Positions 33,274-43,582 of a stretch of DNA of 64,000 nucleotides are shown here, in pieces. Numbering within the stretch: the stretch's first letter is position 1; every line of letters begins with the position of its first letter. The stretch is taken from the NCBI RefSeq assembly GCF_000314005.1, contig NZ_JH980292.1, forward strand, positions 248,001-312,000, written 5' to 3'. The DNA comes from Spirulina subsalsa PCC 9445. GTDB lineage: Bacteria; Cyanobacteriota; Cyanobacteriia; Cyanobacteriales; Spirulinaceae. The notes beneath the pieces are model-generated. The model had not been told where the DNA came from, did not search any database, and saw only the letters and a program-made list of their open reading frames with translations. The position numbers were made by a program, and so were the translations under genes.

Positions 33274-36200
33274 GTAGCAGCCGCTTTGTCCGTTGGATGT
33301 GAACGCAAATCTAACGTTAAAGGAAACTCTGGACTCCGTTGGAGGGGTGGCAATTCAATCACCCCCGGAGTATGTCCCATCGGGACAAAACGCTCCATCA
33401 GGCGAGATTCTGCCTCTCTAGGATTAATCGGGAAAGTCTCGTATAACATCCCATTGGGGGGGGTGACATGATAGGTACAGCCGCCAATAGAACGCCGAGT
33501 CCAACAGTCTACAATGTCAAATAATAAGGGGCTATGGGGTGCGATCGCCGGATGGAGTTGTGAGGCATACTGACGAGCGCGATAACGTACCCCGGCCACA
33601 TATTCCCCCCCCTGGCCTGTAGACTTCAACGGCACGGGCAAACCGTTACACAGCAAGGCATAGCGGCCAGAATCACTGTCGGAATTGGGAGAATAGGCGA
33701 TCGCACCCTCTAACCTCACCTGCAACCGTTCCATCGAATCATCCACATAACGCGCTGTTCCCCCTTGGCCAATCTCCTCCCCCAACACTAACCAAGGTTC
33801 AATCCCATGACGCAACTCCAAACGCACCCCCTCCCGCACAATCTCCCCATAAACGGGAAAACGAAACTCAAAAAACGGTACAAACCAATCCCACTCAAAC
33901 CGAAAACCCGCCCCTTGTAACTCCACAATCACCTGTTTGAGATCCTCCCCAATAAAATGGGGCAACAAAAACCGATCCTGTAACATCGTCCCCCAACGGA
34001 TTAAAGGCCGTTCATAGGGACATTCCCAAAACCACGCCACCAATCCCCGAATGAGCAACATTTGCAACAAACTCATTTGCGGATGGGGAGCCATAGCAAA
34101 AGAGCGAAACTCCAACAGTCCTAACTGATTGCGGAAATTTTCCACCGGGTATAACTTATCAATACAAAAGGCCGTCCGGTGGGTATTTCCCGTCACATCA
34201 ATCAACAAATTGCGCAACAATCGATCCACCAACCAAGCTGGCAACTCCCCAAAAGGTTTAAACGACTGAAACGCTAATTCTAACTCATATAAACTCTCAT
34301 GTCTTGCCTCATCTACCCTCGGCGATTGACTCGTAGGCCCCACAAACAAACCCGAAAATAAATAAGACAAACTGGGGTGATTTTGAAAATAACTAATCAA
34401 ACTGCGCAACAAATCAGGACGACGCAACAAAGGACTCTCCTCCACCCGTTGCCCCCCAATGGTAATATGAGAACCGCCCCCTGTACTCACCCGTCGCCCA
34501 TCCCGCATATACTTTTCACTACCCAACCCACACAAACGCGCCTGTTCATACAACGCCGTTTGAATCTTCACCAACTCATCCCAACAGCTTCCGGGGTGAA
34601 TATTCACCTCAATGACACCGGGATCCGGGGTAATTTGAAACCCCACAATTCCCCCCCCACCGGGGGGCGTATAGCCTTCTAAAATCACCGGAATTTGTAA
34701 CACCTCGGCCGTCTTTTCAATAGCTGCAATTAAATCCACAAATCCCCGTACCGAACTAAAGGGCGGAATAAACACATACATCACCCCGCCCCGCACTTGT
34801 ACCCCCAAAGCAATGCGAATCGAATCATCCGGGGAAAGAGTGGGTTCAGAACAGACTTGAACCGGAGCATGATCTAAAGGCAAAATCGCTTCAGTAACTA
34901 ACTCTTCTGCCCAATCTTTTTGTTCCAACGGTAAGCGAAATCCTAGGGTTGAATCCCCGATTAAAAGTTCTAAACGTTCTTGCTGTAACGACCATTTACA
35001 AGTAGTCCAGATGAGTTTTTCTTGTGCTATAATAGATAGAATGGGCAAGATATACCCGGCGGGTTCTTCCCCTTCCACCTCATAGACTGGGAGGATTCCT
35101 GACTCATGAACCCCTAAAACCTGCCCTAACTGATGAATAAATAACTGGGCATCTTTCACCCCATATTTATAGTCTTTATCCTCATCGGCTCGTAATAGGA
35201 GATCATTCCACAACCCCCCCCCATCTTTGCGCCAATAACAGCCCAACGCCCAACGGGGTAGGATTTCCCCCGGATACCATTTTCCCGAGCCGTAATGGAG
35301 TAATCCGCCCCCTTGAGAGAAACAATTTTCCAAGCGTTCTAATAATTTCTTTGCAAGTTTATACTTCTCTTCTCCTAACGCTTGCACTTGCCATTGTGCC
35401 GACTCAAAATCATGAGCCGAGACAAATGTAGGTTCACCTCCCATCGTTAAACCCACCCCTAAATGGTCTAACTTATCATCAACATTTTGACCTAATTGAT
35501 CAATTTTTTTCCAAACTTGTTCGCTATAAGGTTTCGTCATCCGAGGACTTTCCTCATAGCGTGTTACAGTGACCGCAAAATCTAAATGAGACTCACAAGA
35601 TTCTGTTGTGCCTTGGACTGGACTAGCTGCGCCCGGTTCTGCGGTACAAACGAGGGGAATATGTCCCTCTGCGGCCAAATATCCTGATGTGGGGTCAAAA
35701 CCAATCCACCCAGCACCGGGTAAATAGACCTCTGTCCAAGCGTGCAAATCTCCAGAATCTTCTTCAATGGTTGGTGAATCATCCAGAGGAGGAATATCAT
35801 CTTTGAGTTGGATTAAATACCCCGAAACAAAGCGGGCAGCTAACCCATAATAACGCAAAATTTGCACGAATAACCAGGCGGTATCTCGACAAGAGCCTAC
35901 TTTTTTTTCTAAGGTTTCTTCACAAGTTTGAATCCCTTCTTCTAAGCGGATGGTGTGGGTGATAGTTTGGGCAAGTTTTTGATTTAAGTCAATAATAAAG
36001 TTGGGAGTGTATATATTGGCTTGTTTGTTCTCTTGAACCCATTTTTGCAGTAAGTCTCCTGATTCAATAATTTCTAAAAAAGGTTCAAGTTCTTTCGCGA
36101 GTTGACGTTCATAGGCGAAAGGGTAGTTCACGGCATACTGTTCCAACACAAAGTTAAAGGGATTAATGGGTCGCATCTCTGCGATTAAATCGACATCAAT

Positions 36201-36428
36201 CGATAAGTGTTGGGTTTTTTGGGGAAAGTTGAGGCGTGAGAGATAATTTCCGTAGGGATCTTGTTGCCAAGTAATGCTATAGTTGCTCGGTTGGATGGTG
36301 AGGTTATAGCTTTGAATGGGGGTGCGGCAGTGAGGAGAAGGACGCAAACCCAAGGTATGAGGGCCGAGAAAGACGGGCTGGGAATAGTGGTAGTGTAATT
36401 TATGATGCAGACTAACTTTAAGGGTCAT
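33270..36428 (-). CDS. Transglutaminase-like protein with DUF2126
   Basis: This 1052-residue protein starts with the bacterial transglutaminase N-terminal beta domain (VSLHHKLHYHYSQPV). A cysteine-protease-like transglutaminase core follows, with the triad Cys in KVGSCRDTAWLFVQILRYYG, His in DLHAWTEVYLPGAGWIGFD and Asp in FDPTSGYLAAEG. From about residue 300 it is DUF2126 (LTMGGEPTFVSAHDFES, KWYPGEILPRWALGCYWR, THRTAFCIDKLYPV). Such proteins usually lie in alpha-E/circularly-permuted ATP-grasp gene clusters that may make or process an amide-linked polymer. Those partners are not in this window. Confidence 0.85.
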   Translation of the reverse strand: MTLKVSLHHKLHYHYSQPVFLGPHTLGLRPSPHCRTPIQSYNLTIQPSNYSITWQQDPYGNYLSRLNFPQKTQHLSIDVDLIAEMRPINPFNFVLEQYAVNYPFAYERQLAKELEPFLEIIESGDLLQKWVQENKQANIYTPNFIIDLNQKLAQTITHTIRLEEGIQTCEETLEKKVGSCRDTAWLFVQILRYYGLAARFVSGYLIQLKDDIPPLDDSPTIEEDSGDLHAWTEVYLPGAGWIGFDPTSGYLAAEGHIPLVCTAEPGAASPVQGTTESCESHLDFAVTVTRYEESPRMTKPYSEQVWKKIDQLGQNVDDKLDHLGVGLTMGGEPTFVSAHDFESAQWQVQALGEEKYKLAKKLLERLENCFSQGGGLLHYGSGKWYPGEILPRWALGCYWRKDGGGLWNDLLLRADEDKDYKYGVKDAQLFIHQLGQVLGVHESGILPVYEVEGEEPAGYILPILSIIAQEKLIWTTCKWSLQQERLELLIGDSTLGFRLPLEQKDWAEELVTEAILPLDHAPVQVCSEPTLSPDDSIRIALGVQVRGGVMYVFIPPFSSVRGFVDLIAAIEKTAEVLQIPVILEGYTPPGGGGIVGFQITPDPGVIEVNIHPGSCWDELVKIQTALYEQARLCGLGSEKYMRDGRRVSTGGGSHITIGGQRVEESPLLRRPDLLRSLISYFQNHPSLSYLFSGLFVGPTSQSPRVDEARHESLYELELAFQSFKPFGELPAWLVDRLLRNLLIDVTGNTHRTAFCIDKLYPVENFRNQLGLLEFRSFAMAPHPQMSLLQMLLIRGLVAWFWECPYERPLIRWGTMLQDRFLLPHFIGEDLKQVIVELQGAGFRFEWDWFVPFFEFRFPVYGEIVREGVRLELRHGIEPWLVLGEEIGQGGTARYVDDSMERLQVRLEGAIAYSPNSDSDSGRYALLCNGLPVPLKSTGQGGEYVAGVRYRARQYASQLHPAIAPHSPLLFDIVDCWTRRSIGGCTYHVTPPNGMLYETFPINPREAESRLMERFVPMGHTPGVIELPPLQRSPEFPLTLDLRSHPTDKAAAT

Positions 36429-36510
36429 GGAAGATAGGGAATGAATGGAGAATAATCCCCCCTAGCCCCCCTTTGGAAGGGGGGGAGAGAGTGGCTGTTT
36501 GTCGTTTCCG

Positions 36511-37220
36511 TTTGTAGTTGCGCTTCAGCGCGAATTCAGAGGGCTAAAGCCCAACAACGAACCAACAACCGTTTGTAGTTGCGCTTCAGCGCGAATTCAG
36601 AGGGCTAAAGCCCAACAACGAACCAACAACGAACAGTTTGTAGTTACGCTTCAGTGCGAATTCAGAGGGCTAAAGCCCAACAACGAACCAACAACGAACA
36701 GTTTGTAGTTACGCTTCAGTGCGAATTCAGAGGGCTAAAGCCCAACAACGAACCAACAACGAACAGTTTGTAGTTACGCTTCAGTGCGAATTCAGAGGGC
36801 TAAAGCCCAACAACGAACCAACAACGAACAGTTTGTAGTTGCGCTTCAGCGCGAATTCAGAGGGCTAAAGCCCAACAACGAACCAACAACGAACAGTTTG
36901 TAGTTACGCTTCAGTGCGAATTCAGAGGGGTAAAGCCCCAGCACCAACCAACAACGAACAGTTTGTAGTTACGCTTCACTGCGAATTCAGAGGGGTAAAG
37001 CCCCACCACCAACCAACCAACAACAGTTTGTAGTTACCCTTTCGTGCGAATTCAGAGGGCTAAAGCCCAACAACGAAACCACAACGAACAGTTTGTAGTT
37101 GCGCTTCAGCGCGAATTCAGAGGGCTAAAGCCCAACAACGAACCAACAACGAACAGTTTGTAGTTACGCTTCAGTGCGAATTCAGAGGGCTAAAGCCCAA
37201 CAACGAACCAACAACGAACA
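36511..37220. repeat. Tandem array of 11 repeats of about 65 bp
   Basis: Copies start near 36511, 36571, 36636, 36701, 36766, 36831, 36896, 36961, 37026, 37090 and 37155. Each reads TTGTAGTT-GCGCTTCAGCGCG (or an ACGCTTCAGTGCG variant), then GGGCTAAAGCCC, then CAACAACGAACCAACAACG. Two short hairpins per unit are possible. The whole unit repeats with no unique spacers, so it is not CRISPR. Frames through it are not genes. Confidence 0.92.
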
Positions 37221-37231
37221 GGGATTACTGT

Positions 37232-37765
37232 TCATTGTAAGGAATGGCCGCAATTGGCACAAAAACGGTCACTGGGTTGGATGGGACTGCCACACTGACT
37301 GCAAAAACGCCGTTGAGAGGTGGGGGGGGATGAACCCATGCTCATTTCCATGTTACCCATCCGCATCTGCATAGGGTTGGTGTTCATCTCCATATTGCCC
37401 ATTTTCATGGGCTGCATGGGCTGCATGGGCTGCATGGGCTTCATTTCGGGGGCTTGGGGCATGGAAACCCCGGAGGAAACCTGCATCTGTTGCGCTTGAC
37501 CTGAAGTGGGGAAACTGCCCATTGTACTCATGCTTCCCCCCTGAACTTGGATTAACTGTTCTCCGCGTTCGGTGTGCAGTTGAATCACGACCCCTTGGGG
37601 GGTTTGAAAAACGTCTGGGGGGGCGGTCCAGTGACCTGTGGTGAAGCCACTGCTAGACTGTTGTTGCTGTCCTGCACCACCTGTAAAGGTCGTAACAATC
37701 GTTTGCGCCCCTTGATTGTCTAGATAAACGGTTTGATTTGACCCTAATTCGCAGAGATAAGCCAT
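37232..37765 (-). CDS. Hypothetical protein with Met-rich linker and C-terminal zinc ribbon
   Basis: The 177-residue protein has a short N-terminal part (MAYLCELGSNQTVYLDNQG), a WTAPPDVFQTPQGVVIQLHT segment, a Met/Pro/Gln-rich low-complexity stretch (PMQPMQPMQPMKMGNMEM) and a C-terminal double-CxxC zinc ribbon (FCSQCGSPIQ, FCANCGHSLQ). The function is unknown. Met-rich tracts can bind copper, but nothing else here supports that. It lies upstream of the SpkB-like kinase's 3' side on the same strand. Confidence 0.6.
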   Translation of the reverse strand: MAYLCELGSNQTVYLDNQGAQTIVTTFTGGAGQQQQSSSGFTTGHWTAPPDVFQTPQGVVIQLHTERGEQLIQVQGGSMSTMGSFPTSGQAQQMQVSSGVSMPQAPEMKPMQPMQPMQPMKMGNMEMNTNPMQMRMGNMEMSMGSSPPTSQRRFCSQCGSPIQPSDRFCANCGHSLQ

Positions 37766-37977
37766 GATTGCTTTTGCCTCATTCGCTCTTAGGTTAATTG
37801 TACGACTGGGGGGAGATGCGATCGCCCATTCTTAACATTTAACAAAAATCTTGGGAAATTCCCCTTTGCGGTAAAACTCGAAGCATAAAAGTACAAATAC
37901 TGTTGCGAGAAAGCAGCGCTCAATGAAACAAGAATCTCCCGCCACAGTCTAGCTTGGCCGTGAGAGTGTCAAACGCT

Positions 37978-39570
37978 CTAGCCCCAAAACCCCCGTTTCC
38001 CATTGGGTAAAATAGTCGTCCAACTGGTTTTAGCTACCCCTAACTGCTCATCAGTAATCGTGGCATTCGTTAAATTGGCCCCGCATAAATTCGCACCGCG
38101 CAAGTTTGCCCCTCGGAAGTTGGCATAACTCAAGTCTGCGCCCCGTAAGTCCGCCCCTTCTAAGTCTGCCCCCACCAAATAAGCCCGCCCTAAGTTAGCA
38201 TCCCGGAAATTAGAACTGACTAAACTGGCCCGGCCAAAATCCGCATGATTCAAGTTCGCCCCCTGCAAATTCGAGCGTTTTAACTTCGACTGGTGGAAAA
38301 TTCCCCCGGCTAAGTTGGCCTCGGGCAAATTTAAATTACTCAGATTTTGTTGAGCAAAATCCCGCCGCCCCTTGACATAAGCGTTCAAAAGTGCCTCCTC
38401 ATCTAGTCGCTGAACTTTGCGTTTAGCCGGACGACCAGAGGTTTGCAGGGTGCTAGTTGTATCAAAAGATCCCCGTCCACTTCTACCCAAGGGCGACCCC
38501 ACATTAGGATTATTCCGCTTGTTGCGAATAGCCATCGCCAAGCGTTCCGTCGCCGAGAGGGGTTTCCCCGAGGGGGAAGAGTCGTAGGAATCCTGTCCCG
38601 AGTTGGGTAGATTGTTCCCACTGCCTCCGGTGGGTTTCGCCACTAATCCCTCAGCCAAACTTTCGAGATAGGGTTCCATATCTAGGGCTTTTAACACCTC
38701 GTCCGCCGTTTGGTAGCGGTGACGGACGGAGACTTCTAGCATTTTCGTTAAAACATTGGCGAAGTTCTCCGAGATGTCTACATTTTTCTGCCACATCATT
38801 TCCCCAGTTTTGGGGTCATAGTCCAAGTCTTTAGGGGATTTCCCGGTAAGGAGATAAATACAAGTGACCCCGAGGGCGTAGATATCACTGGCAAAGACAG
38901 GGCGCAGAGCCATCTGTTCTGGGGGCGCAAAGCCGGGAGTTCCTACGGCAAAGGAAGTTAGGGCGGTTTGGTCTGAGGCACTGCTGGGGGTTTGGGGGGT
39001 TACTTGATTTTTCACCGCCCCAAAATCAATTAAGACTAATTTTTTATCTTGCTCTCGCCGAATTAAATTCGCGGGTTTGATGTCGCGGTGAATCACTTTT
39101 TGTGAGTGAATATACTGAAGCATGGGCAGAATTTCACTTAAAAACTGTCTAGCTCCGGCTTCACTCACCGGGCCGTTCCGTTTAATTTCTTGCTGGAGAT
39201 TATTCCCCTTAACGTACTCCTGAACAAGATAGAAAATCTTGTTGTCTTCAAAGTAGTCTAAAAGACGGGGAACTTGGGGGTGATTGCCAATTTTCCCTAG
39301 GGTGGTGGCTTCCCGTTCAAAGAGTTCTCGCGCCATCTGGAAAATGTTGGGATCATTGGTCGAGGGGCGCAGTTGCTTAATCACACAGAGCGGGTTTCCG
39401 GGTAGCTGGAGGTCAACAGCGAGAAAGGTTGCACCGAATCCGCCCTGTCCTAGTCCTTTGGCAACACGGTAGCGATCGCGCAGGAGCAACTTACTGCCAC
39501 AGGCTTGGCACACGGACACATTATCAGGGTTTTTGGGTTTAGGACAGGTGGGATTGAGGCAGTAACTCAT
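37978..39570 (-). CDS. spkB: SpkB-like Ser/Thr kinase with pentapeptide repeats
   Basis: The 530-residue protein opens with a four-Cys motif (SYCLNPTCPKPKNP, SVCQACGSKLLL). A Hanks kinase follows: LGQGGFGATFLAVD, CVIKQLRP, VIHRDIKPANLI, LIDFGAVKNQV, GTPGFAPPEQ. A Ser/Gly-rich linker leads to about twelve pentapeptide repeats (NLNLPEANLAGGIFHQ, DLRGADLSYANFRG, NLRGANLCGANL). Synechocystis SpkB has the same Cys-motif, kinase and pentapeptide order and is linked to motility and redox signalling. The symbol is by architecture, not proven orthology. Confidence 0.85.
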   Translation of the reverse strand: MSYCLNPTCPKPKNPDNVSVCQACGSKLLLRDRYRVAKGLGQGGFGATFLAVDLQLPGNPLCVIKQLRPSTNDPNIFQMARELFEREATTLGKIGNHPQVPRLLDYFEDNKIFYLVQEYVKGNNLQQEIKRNGPVSEAGARQFLSEILPMLQYIHSQKVIHRDIKPANLIRREQDKKLVLIDFGAVKNQVTPQTPSSASDQTALTSFAVGTPGFAPPEQMALRPVFASDIYALGVTCIYLLTGKSPKDLDYDPKTGEMMWQKNVDISENFANVLTKMLEVSVRHRYQTADEVLKALDMEPYLESLAEGLVAKPTGGSGNNLPNSGQDSYDSSPSGKPLSATERLAMAIRNKRNNPNVGSPLGRSGRGSFDTTSTLQTSGRPAKRKVQRLDEEALLNAYVKGRRDFAQQNLSNLNLPEANLAGGIFHQSKLKRSNLQGANLNHADFGRASLVSSNFRDANLGRAYLVGADLEGADLRGADLSYANFRGANLRGANLCGANLTNATITDEQLGVAKTSWTTILPNGKRGFWG

Positions 39571-39900
39571 TCAGCATCACCAATGTAGAAATGCCCCTTG
39601 GGGGCTGTACTCAAGCAGGCAGGGAAAGGGGAGGTGTTGGTTGGTTGATCCAAGTATTTCCCACTGGTGGAAAATACGCAGTCTTTTAACAGGTTATGTT
39701 TTTATTATCTCTGGAATTTATAAGTTTTTGGGTATCCCAAGATTTTAAAATTAGGTCATCGCTTGGACTCTTATCACTAGGATATACTACTTTTTCCCAA
39801 TCTCTTGGCTAGACAACGGATTTTTAACACAACGGCAGAGCTTTAGCCGCCCAGTTTTTGCTACGATAAAACATTGACGTGAGCAGGAAGCGACGATTTA
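39571..39900. other. Intergenic promoter region between spkB-like gene and pheT
   Basis: About 330 nt separate divergent genes. No gene, structured RNA or repeat is recognised. Promoters for both genes must lie here. Confidence 0.6.
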
Positions 39901-42336
39901 ATGCTGATTTCTTTGAACTGGTTGCGGGAATTAGTTCCCGTGGAACTCCCGCCTGAACAATTGGCGGAAGTGCTAACGCTGGCAGGTTTTGAGGTAGAGG
40001 AGATTATCGATCGTCGCGCCTTCGCAGAGGGTGTTGTTGTCGGTAAGGTTCTAGACTGCCAGCGTCATCCCAATGCGGATAAACTCAGTGTCTGTACGGT
40101 AGATTTGGGGCAAGCGTCCCCCGCTACGATTGTCTGCGGCGCACCCAATGTCAAGGCGGGGATTTTTGTCCCCGTAGCCCCGCCTAAAACCTATTTACCC
40201 GCCATTGACCTCAAGCTGAAACCCACGAAACTCCGGGGGGTCAAGTCGGAGGGGATGATCTGCTCCTTGGCGGAGTTGGGACTGGCGAAGGAGTCCGAGG
40301 GCATTCATATTTTCCCCGAGGAAGGAATGACGGTGGGGAGTGATGTCCGCCCCTATTTGGGTCTGGATGATGTGATTTTAGACTTGACATCAACGGCAAA
40401 TCGTGCTGATGCCCTGAGTATGGTGGGGGTAGCGCGGGAGGTGGCGGCTCTGACCCAAGGGGAAGTTAAGTTACCCCAAGCCTCTACGCCCAAGGTGGCG
40501 GGGAAAGGGGGCTTAACGGTGCAGGTGGCCGAAAAACAAGCTTGTCCGGTTTATATTGGGACGGTGATTGAAGGGGTAAAAATTGGCCCCTCGCCGGATT
40601 GGTTAAAGTTCCGCCTCCAGAGTGCTGGGATTCGCCCGATCAATAATGTGGTGGACGTGACGAACTATGTCTTGTTGGAGTGGGGACAGCCTCTCCACGC
40701 TTTTGACCGCGATCGCCTGCAAACCCTGACTAAAAGCTCAGAATTAGCCGTAGGCGTGGGTTTTGCCCAAGGGGAGGAGTCCCTACAAACCCTCGACGGA
40801 CAAACCCGCCCCCTCGACCCCCAAAACCTCTTAATCACCGTGAATGACCGTCCCGTAGCACTGGCTGGGGTCATGGGGGGCGAAGAAAGCGAAGTCCACG
40901 ACCAAACCACCAACCTCCTCCTAGAAGCGGCCTTATTTGACCCCGTAGCCATTCGCCGTTCCTCCCGTCGCCAAGGCCTCAGAACCGAGTCCTCCGCCCG
41001 CTATGAACGGGGAGTGAACCCGGTAGAATTGGATCTCGCCTGTGGGCGAGCGATTGCCCTGATTACCAAGTTGGCTGGGGGTCAGGTGGTGAGCCAACAG
41101 GCCGATGATAGCCGCCCCCCGGTTCAGGACTGGACCCGCACCCTTGAACTCCGCTTATCCCGTCTCCAGGCCGTTTTAGGTCAGGTGAAGAAAGGGGAGG
41201 CGCTAGGGGAGATTGAAGCGGCGGAAGTGGAAGGCATTCTGAGCGCCTTGGGCTGTAAATTGAAAGCCACCGGGGAAGCAGAACCCGTCTGGCAGGTGAC
41301 CATTCCCCCCTACCGTTACCGCGACCTAGAACGGGAAATTGACCTAATTGAAGAAGTGGCGCGGTTATACGGTTATGACCGTTTTTGTGATACCTTACCC
41401 CGCAAAACAGAACCGGGAATTCTGCCCCCCAAACGCAAGGCCTACAATGGAATTCGGGCGGCCTTGCGGGGCATTGGTTTAACGGAGGTGGTTCACTATT
41501 CCCTCGTGAAACCGGAAATGGCTCAGGTGGTAATTGCTAACCCCTTACTGAGTGAATATTCTGCCCTGCGTTATGAGTTAGTCAATGGGTTATTAGATGC
41601 CTTTGACTATAACCAGTCCCAAGGGAATGGGGCGTTAAATGCCTTTGAAATTGGGCGAATTTTCCATAAGTCGGAAAGTGGGACATTGGGAGAAGCGGAT
41701 GAAATCGCCGGGATTTTAGGGGGTCATTACTTCACCTCGGGACGCTGGACTACAAGCGGCAAGGGGTCGCCCATGACCTGGTATGAGGCGAAGGGGTTGT
41801 TAGAGAGTGCCTTTAGTCGTTTAGGGGTGACGGTAAGCTATCAACCTTGTAGCACTGAGGCGCTATTTCATCCAGGCCGTACCGCTTCCCTGTGGCTGGG
41901 GGAACAGGAGTTAGGGATTTTTGGCCAGTTGCATCCTCAAGTCCAGCGCGATCGCAACTTCCCCGAAGCGGTTTATGTGTTCCAACTCCAGGCCGAGGTT
42001 CTACTGTCTCAAATGAAACACGACGAACCGACTAAATTTAAGGTCTATTCCCCCTATCCAGCCGTAGAGCGGGATCTGGCCTTCTTCGCCCCCCTTGATT
42101 TAGCCGTGGGAACCCTCACCCAAACCATGGAGGAAGCCGGAAAAGCCCTCCTAGAGCAGGTGGAACTCTTCGACGAGTATCAAGGGAAGGGGGTACCCGA
42201 AGGTCAACGGAGTTTAGCCTTTAGTTTGGCCTACCGAGCAGGCGATCGCACATTAACCGACCAAGAAGTAGAACCCATTCACCAAAAAGTACGGGATGCC
42301 CTAGTAGAGCAATTCGCCGTCACCTTACGATCTTAA
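39901..42336 (+). CDS. pheT: Phenylalanyl-tRNA synthetase beta subunit
   Basis: The 811-residue subunit shows the N-terminal [14 protein letters not shown], an OB-fold tRNA-binding domain ([21 protein letters not shown]), the B3/B4 editing domain ([21 protein letters not shown]), B5 with [20 protein letters not shown], the catalytic-like core and a C-terminal FDX-ACB anticodon domain ([16 protein letters not shown]). It joins PheS to charge tRNA-Phe. pheS is not adjacent. The GT4 gene starts 14 nt after its stop, so the polysaccharide genes may be read through from pheT. Confidence 0.97.
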   Translation: MLISLNWLRELVPVELPPEQLAEVLTLAGFEVEEIIDRRAFAEGVVVGKVLDCQRHPNADKLSVCTVDLGQASPATIVCGAPNVKAGIFVPVAPPKTYLPAIDLKLKPTKLRGVKSEGMICSLAELGLAKESEGIHIFPEEGMTVGSDVRPYLGLDDVILDLTSTANRADALSMVGVAREVAALTQGEVKLPQASTPKVAGKGGLTVQVAEKQACPVYIGTVIEGVKIGPSPDWLKFRLQSAGIRPINNVVDVTNYVLLEWGQPLHAFDRDRLQTLTKSSELAVGVGFAQGEESLQTLDGQTRPLDPQNLLITVNDRPVALAGVMGGEESEVHDQTTNLLLEAALFDPVAIRRSSRRQGLRTESSARYERGVNPVELDLACGRAIALITKLAGGQVVSQQADDSRPPVQDWTRTLELRLSRLQAVLGQVKKGEALGEIEAAEVEGILSALGCKLKATGEAEPVWQVTIPPYRYRDLEREIDLIEEVARLYGYDRFCDTLPRKTEPGILPPKRKAYNGIRAALRGIGLTEVVHYSLVKPEMAQVVIANPLLSEYSALRYELVNGLLDAFDYNQSQGNGALNAFEIGRIFHKSESGTLGEADEIAGILGGHYFTSGRWTTSGKGSPMTWYEAKGLLESAFSRLGVTVSYQPCSTEALFHPGRTASLWLGEQELGIFGQLHPQVQRDRNFPEAVYVFQLQAEVLLSQMKHDEPTKFKVYSPYPAVERDLAFFAPLDLAVGTLTQTMEEAGKALLEQVELFDEYQGKGVPEGQRSLAFSLAYRAGDRTLTDQEVEPIHQKVRDALVEQFAVTLRS

Positions 42337-42350
42337 TACAATCTTATTCA

Positions 42351-43502
42351 ATGAAAATCGCGCTTGTGCATGAATGGTTAACCCCCAAAGCCACCGGAGG
42401 TTCTGAACTGGTCGTGCAGGAAATTCTCCAACATCTTGAGGCAGACCTCTATGCACTGATTGATTTTGAATCGGTCAATCCCCAGAGTTACTTATTCGGT
42501 CGCACCATCGGCACCACCTTTTTACAACACCTACCCCTCGCCCGCCGGGGCGTACAAAAATATTTACCCCTACTCCCCCTCGCCATTGAACAACTCGACT
42601 TGCGAGATTATGACCTCATCCTATCCTCCTCCCACGCCGTCGCCAAAGGAGTCCTCACCCGCCCCCATCAGCCCCATATTTGTTACTGTCACAGTCCCAT
42701 GCGGTACGCCTGGGATCTCACCTTTGATTACCTCAAAAACAGTCGCCTCGGACGGGGCCTTCCCGGTCTTTACACCCGCTACCTCCTCCACCATCTACGT
42801 CAGTGGGACGTGATTTCCGCCAATCGGGTAGATTACTTTATCGCTAATTCCCAATATACCGCCCAACGAATTTGGCGTTGTTATCGTCGTACCGCCGAAG
42901 TGATTTATCCCCCCGTTCATATAGAGCGCTTCCCCTTCGAGCCAACTAAAGATAATTTTTATCTAACAGTTTCCCGTCTGGTCAGTTATAAACAAGTATC
43001 TTTAATTGTCAAAGCATTTAACGAACTCAAACAGCCCCTAGTCGTCATAGGGAGTGGACCCGAGTTGAAAACCATCCGTCAACTAGCCCAGAGTCATGTT
43101 GAAATCCTTGGTCCTCAACCCAATGAGGTAGTAGAGCAGTATATGGCAAAAGCTAAAGCCTTTGTCTATGCTGCCCATGAAGATTTTGGCATTGCGCCAG
43201 TAGAAGCCCAGGCCTGTGGCACCCCAGTCATTGCCTACGGTGCAGGGGGGGCCTTAGAGACGGTGAGAGATGCCCAAAAATCCCGAGAAGGAGGAACCGG
43301 ATTATTTTTCTCTGGTCAAAATGTGGAATCTTTAGTCAAAACAGTAGAGACTTTTGAGAAAATTCGAGGAATAATTGATCCAGAGGCTTGTCGCTTGCAA
43401 GCAAACCAGTTTGCACCGACAATCTTTAAGCAACGATATCTCAGCTTCCTAGAACGCTGTTGTCAAGAGTGGAACCTGGGTCCAGTTCACCCCCATTTTT
43501 GA
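42351..43502 (+). CDS. Glycosyltransferase family 4
   Basis: The 383-residue protein begins KIALVHEWLTPKATGGSELV, a GT-B fold start, and has the family 4 donor-site motif EDFGIAPVEAQACGTPVIAYG with GGALETV nearby. YLTVSRLVSYKQVSLIVKAF marks the C-terminal domain. It resembles WbaZ-type mannosyl or similar transferases. With the following sugar transferase, gmd and fcl genes it forms a plus-strand polysaccharide block. Confidence 0.88.
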   Translation: MKIALVHEWLTPKATGGSELVVQEILQHLEADLYALIDFESVNPQSYLFGRTIGTTFLQHLPLARRGVQKYLPLLPLAIEQLDLRDYDLILSSSHAVAKGVLTRPHQPHICYCHSPMRYAWDLTFDYLKNSRLGRGLPGLYTRYLLHHLRQWDVISANRVDYFIANSQYTAQRIWRCYRRTAEVIYPPVHIERFPFEPTKDNFYLTVSRLVSYKQVSLIVKAFNELKQPLVVIGSGPELKTIRQLAQSHVEILGPQPNEVVEQYMAKAKAFVYAAHEDFGIAPVEAQACGTPVIAYGAGGALETVRDAQKSREGGTGLFFSGQNVESLVKTVETFEKIRGIIDPEACRLQANQFAPTIFKQRYLSFLERCCQEWNLGPVHPHF

Positions 43503-43582
43503 GCAATGTAACGGGAATTGCCCCCGCTAGATATCAAATGACTTTATCATTGGGGCTATGTGGTGTGATGTGAAGGAGTAAG

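Noticed and set aside
36511-37220. CRISPR array
   Set aside because: The entire unit repeats, including the stretches that would be spacers, and no cas genes are near.
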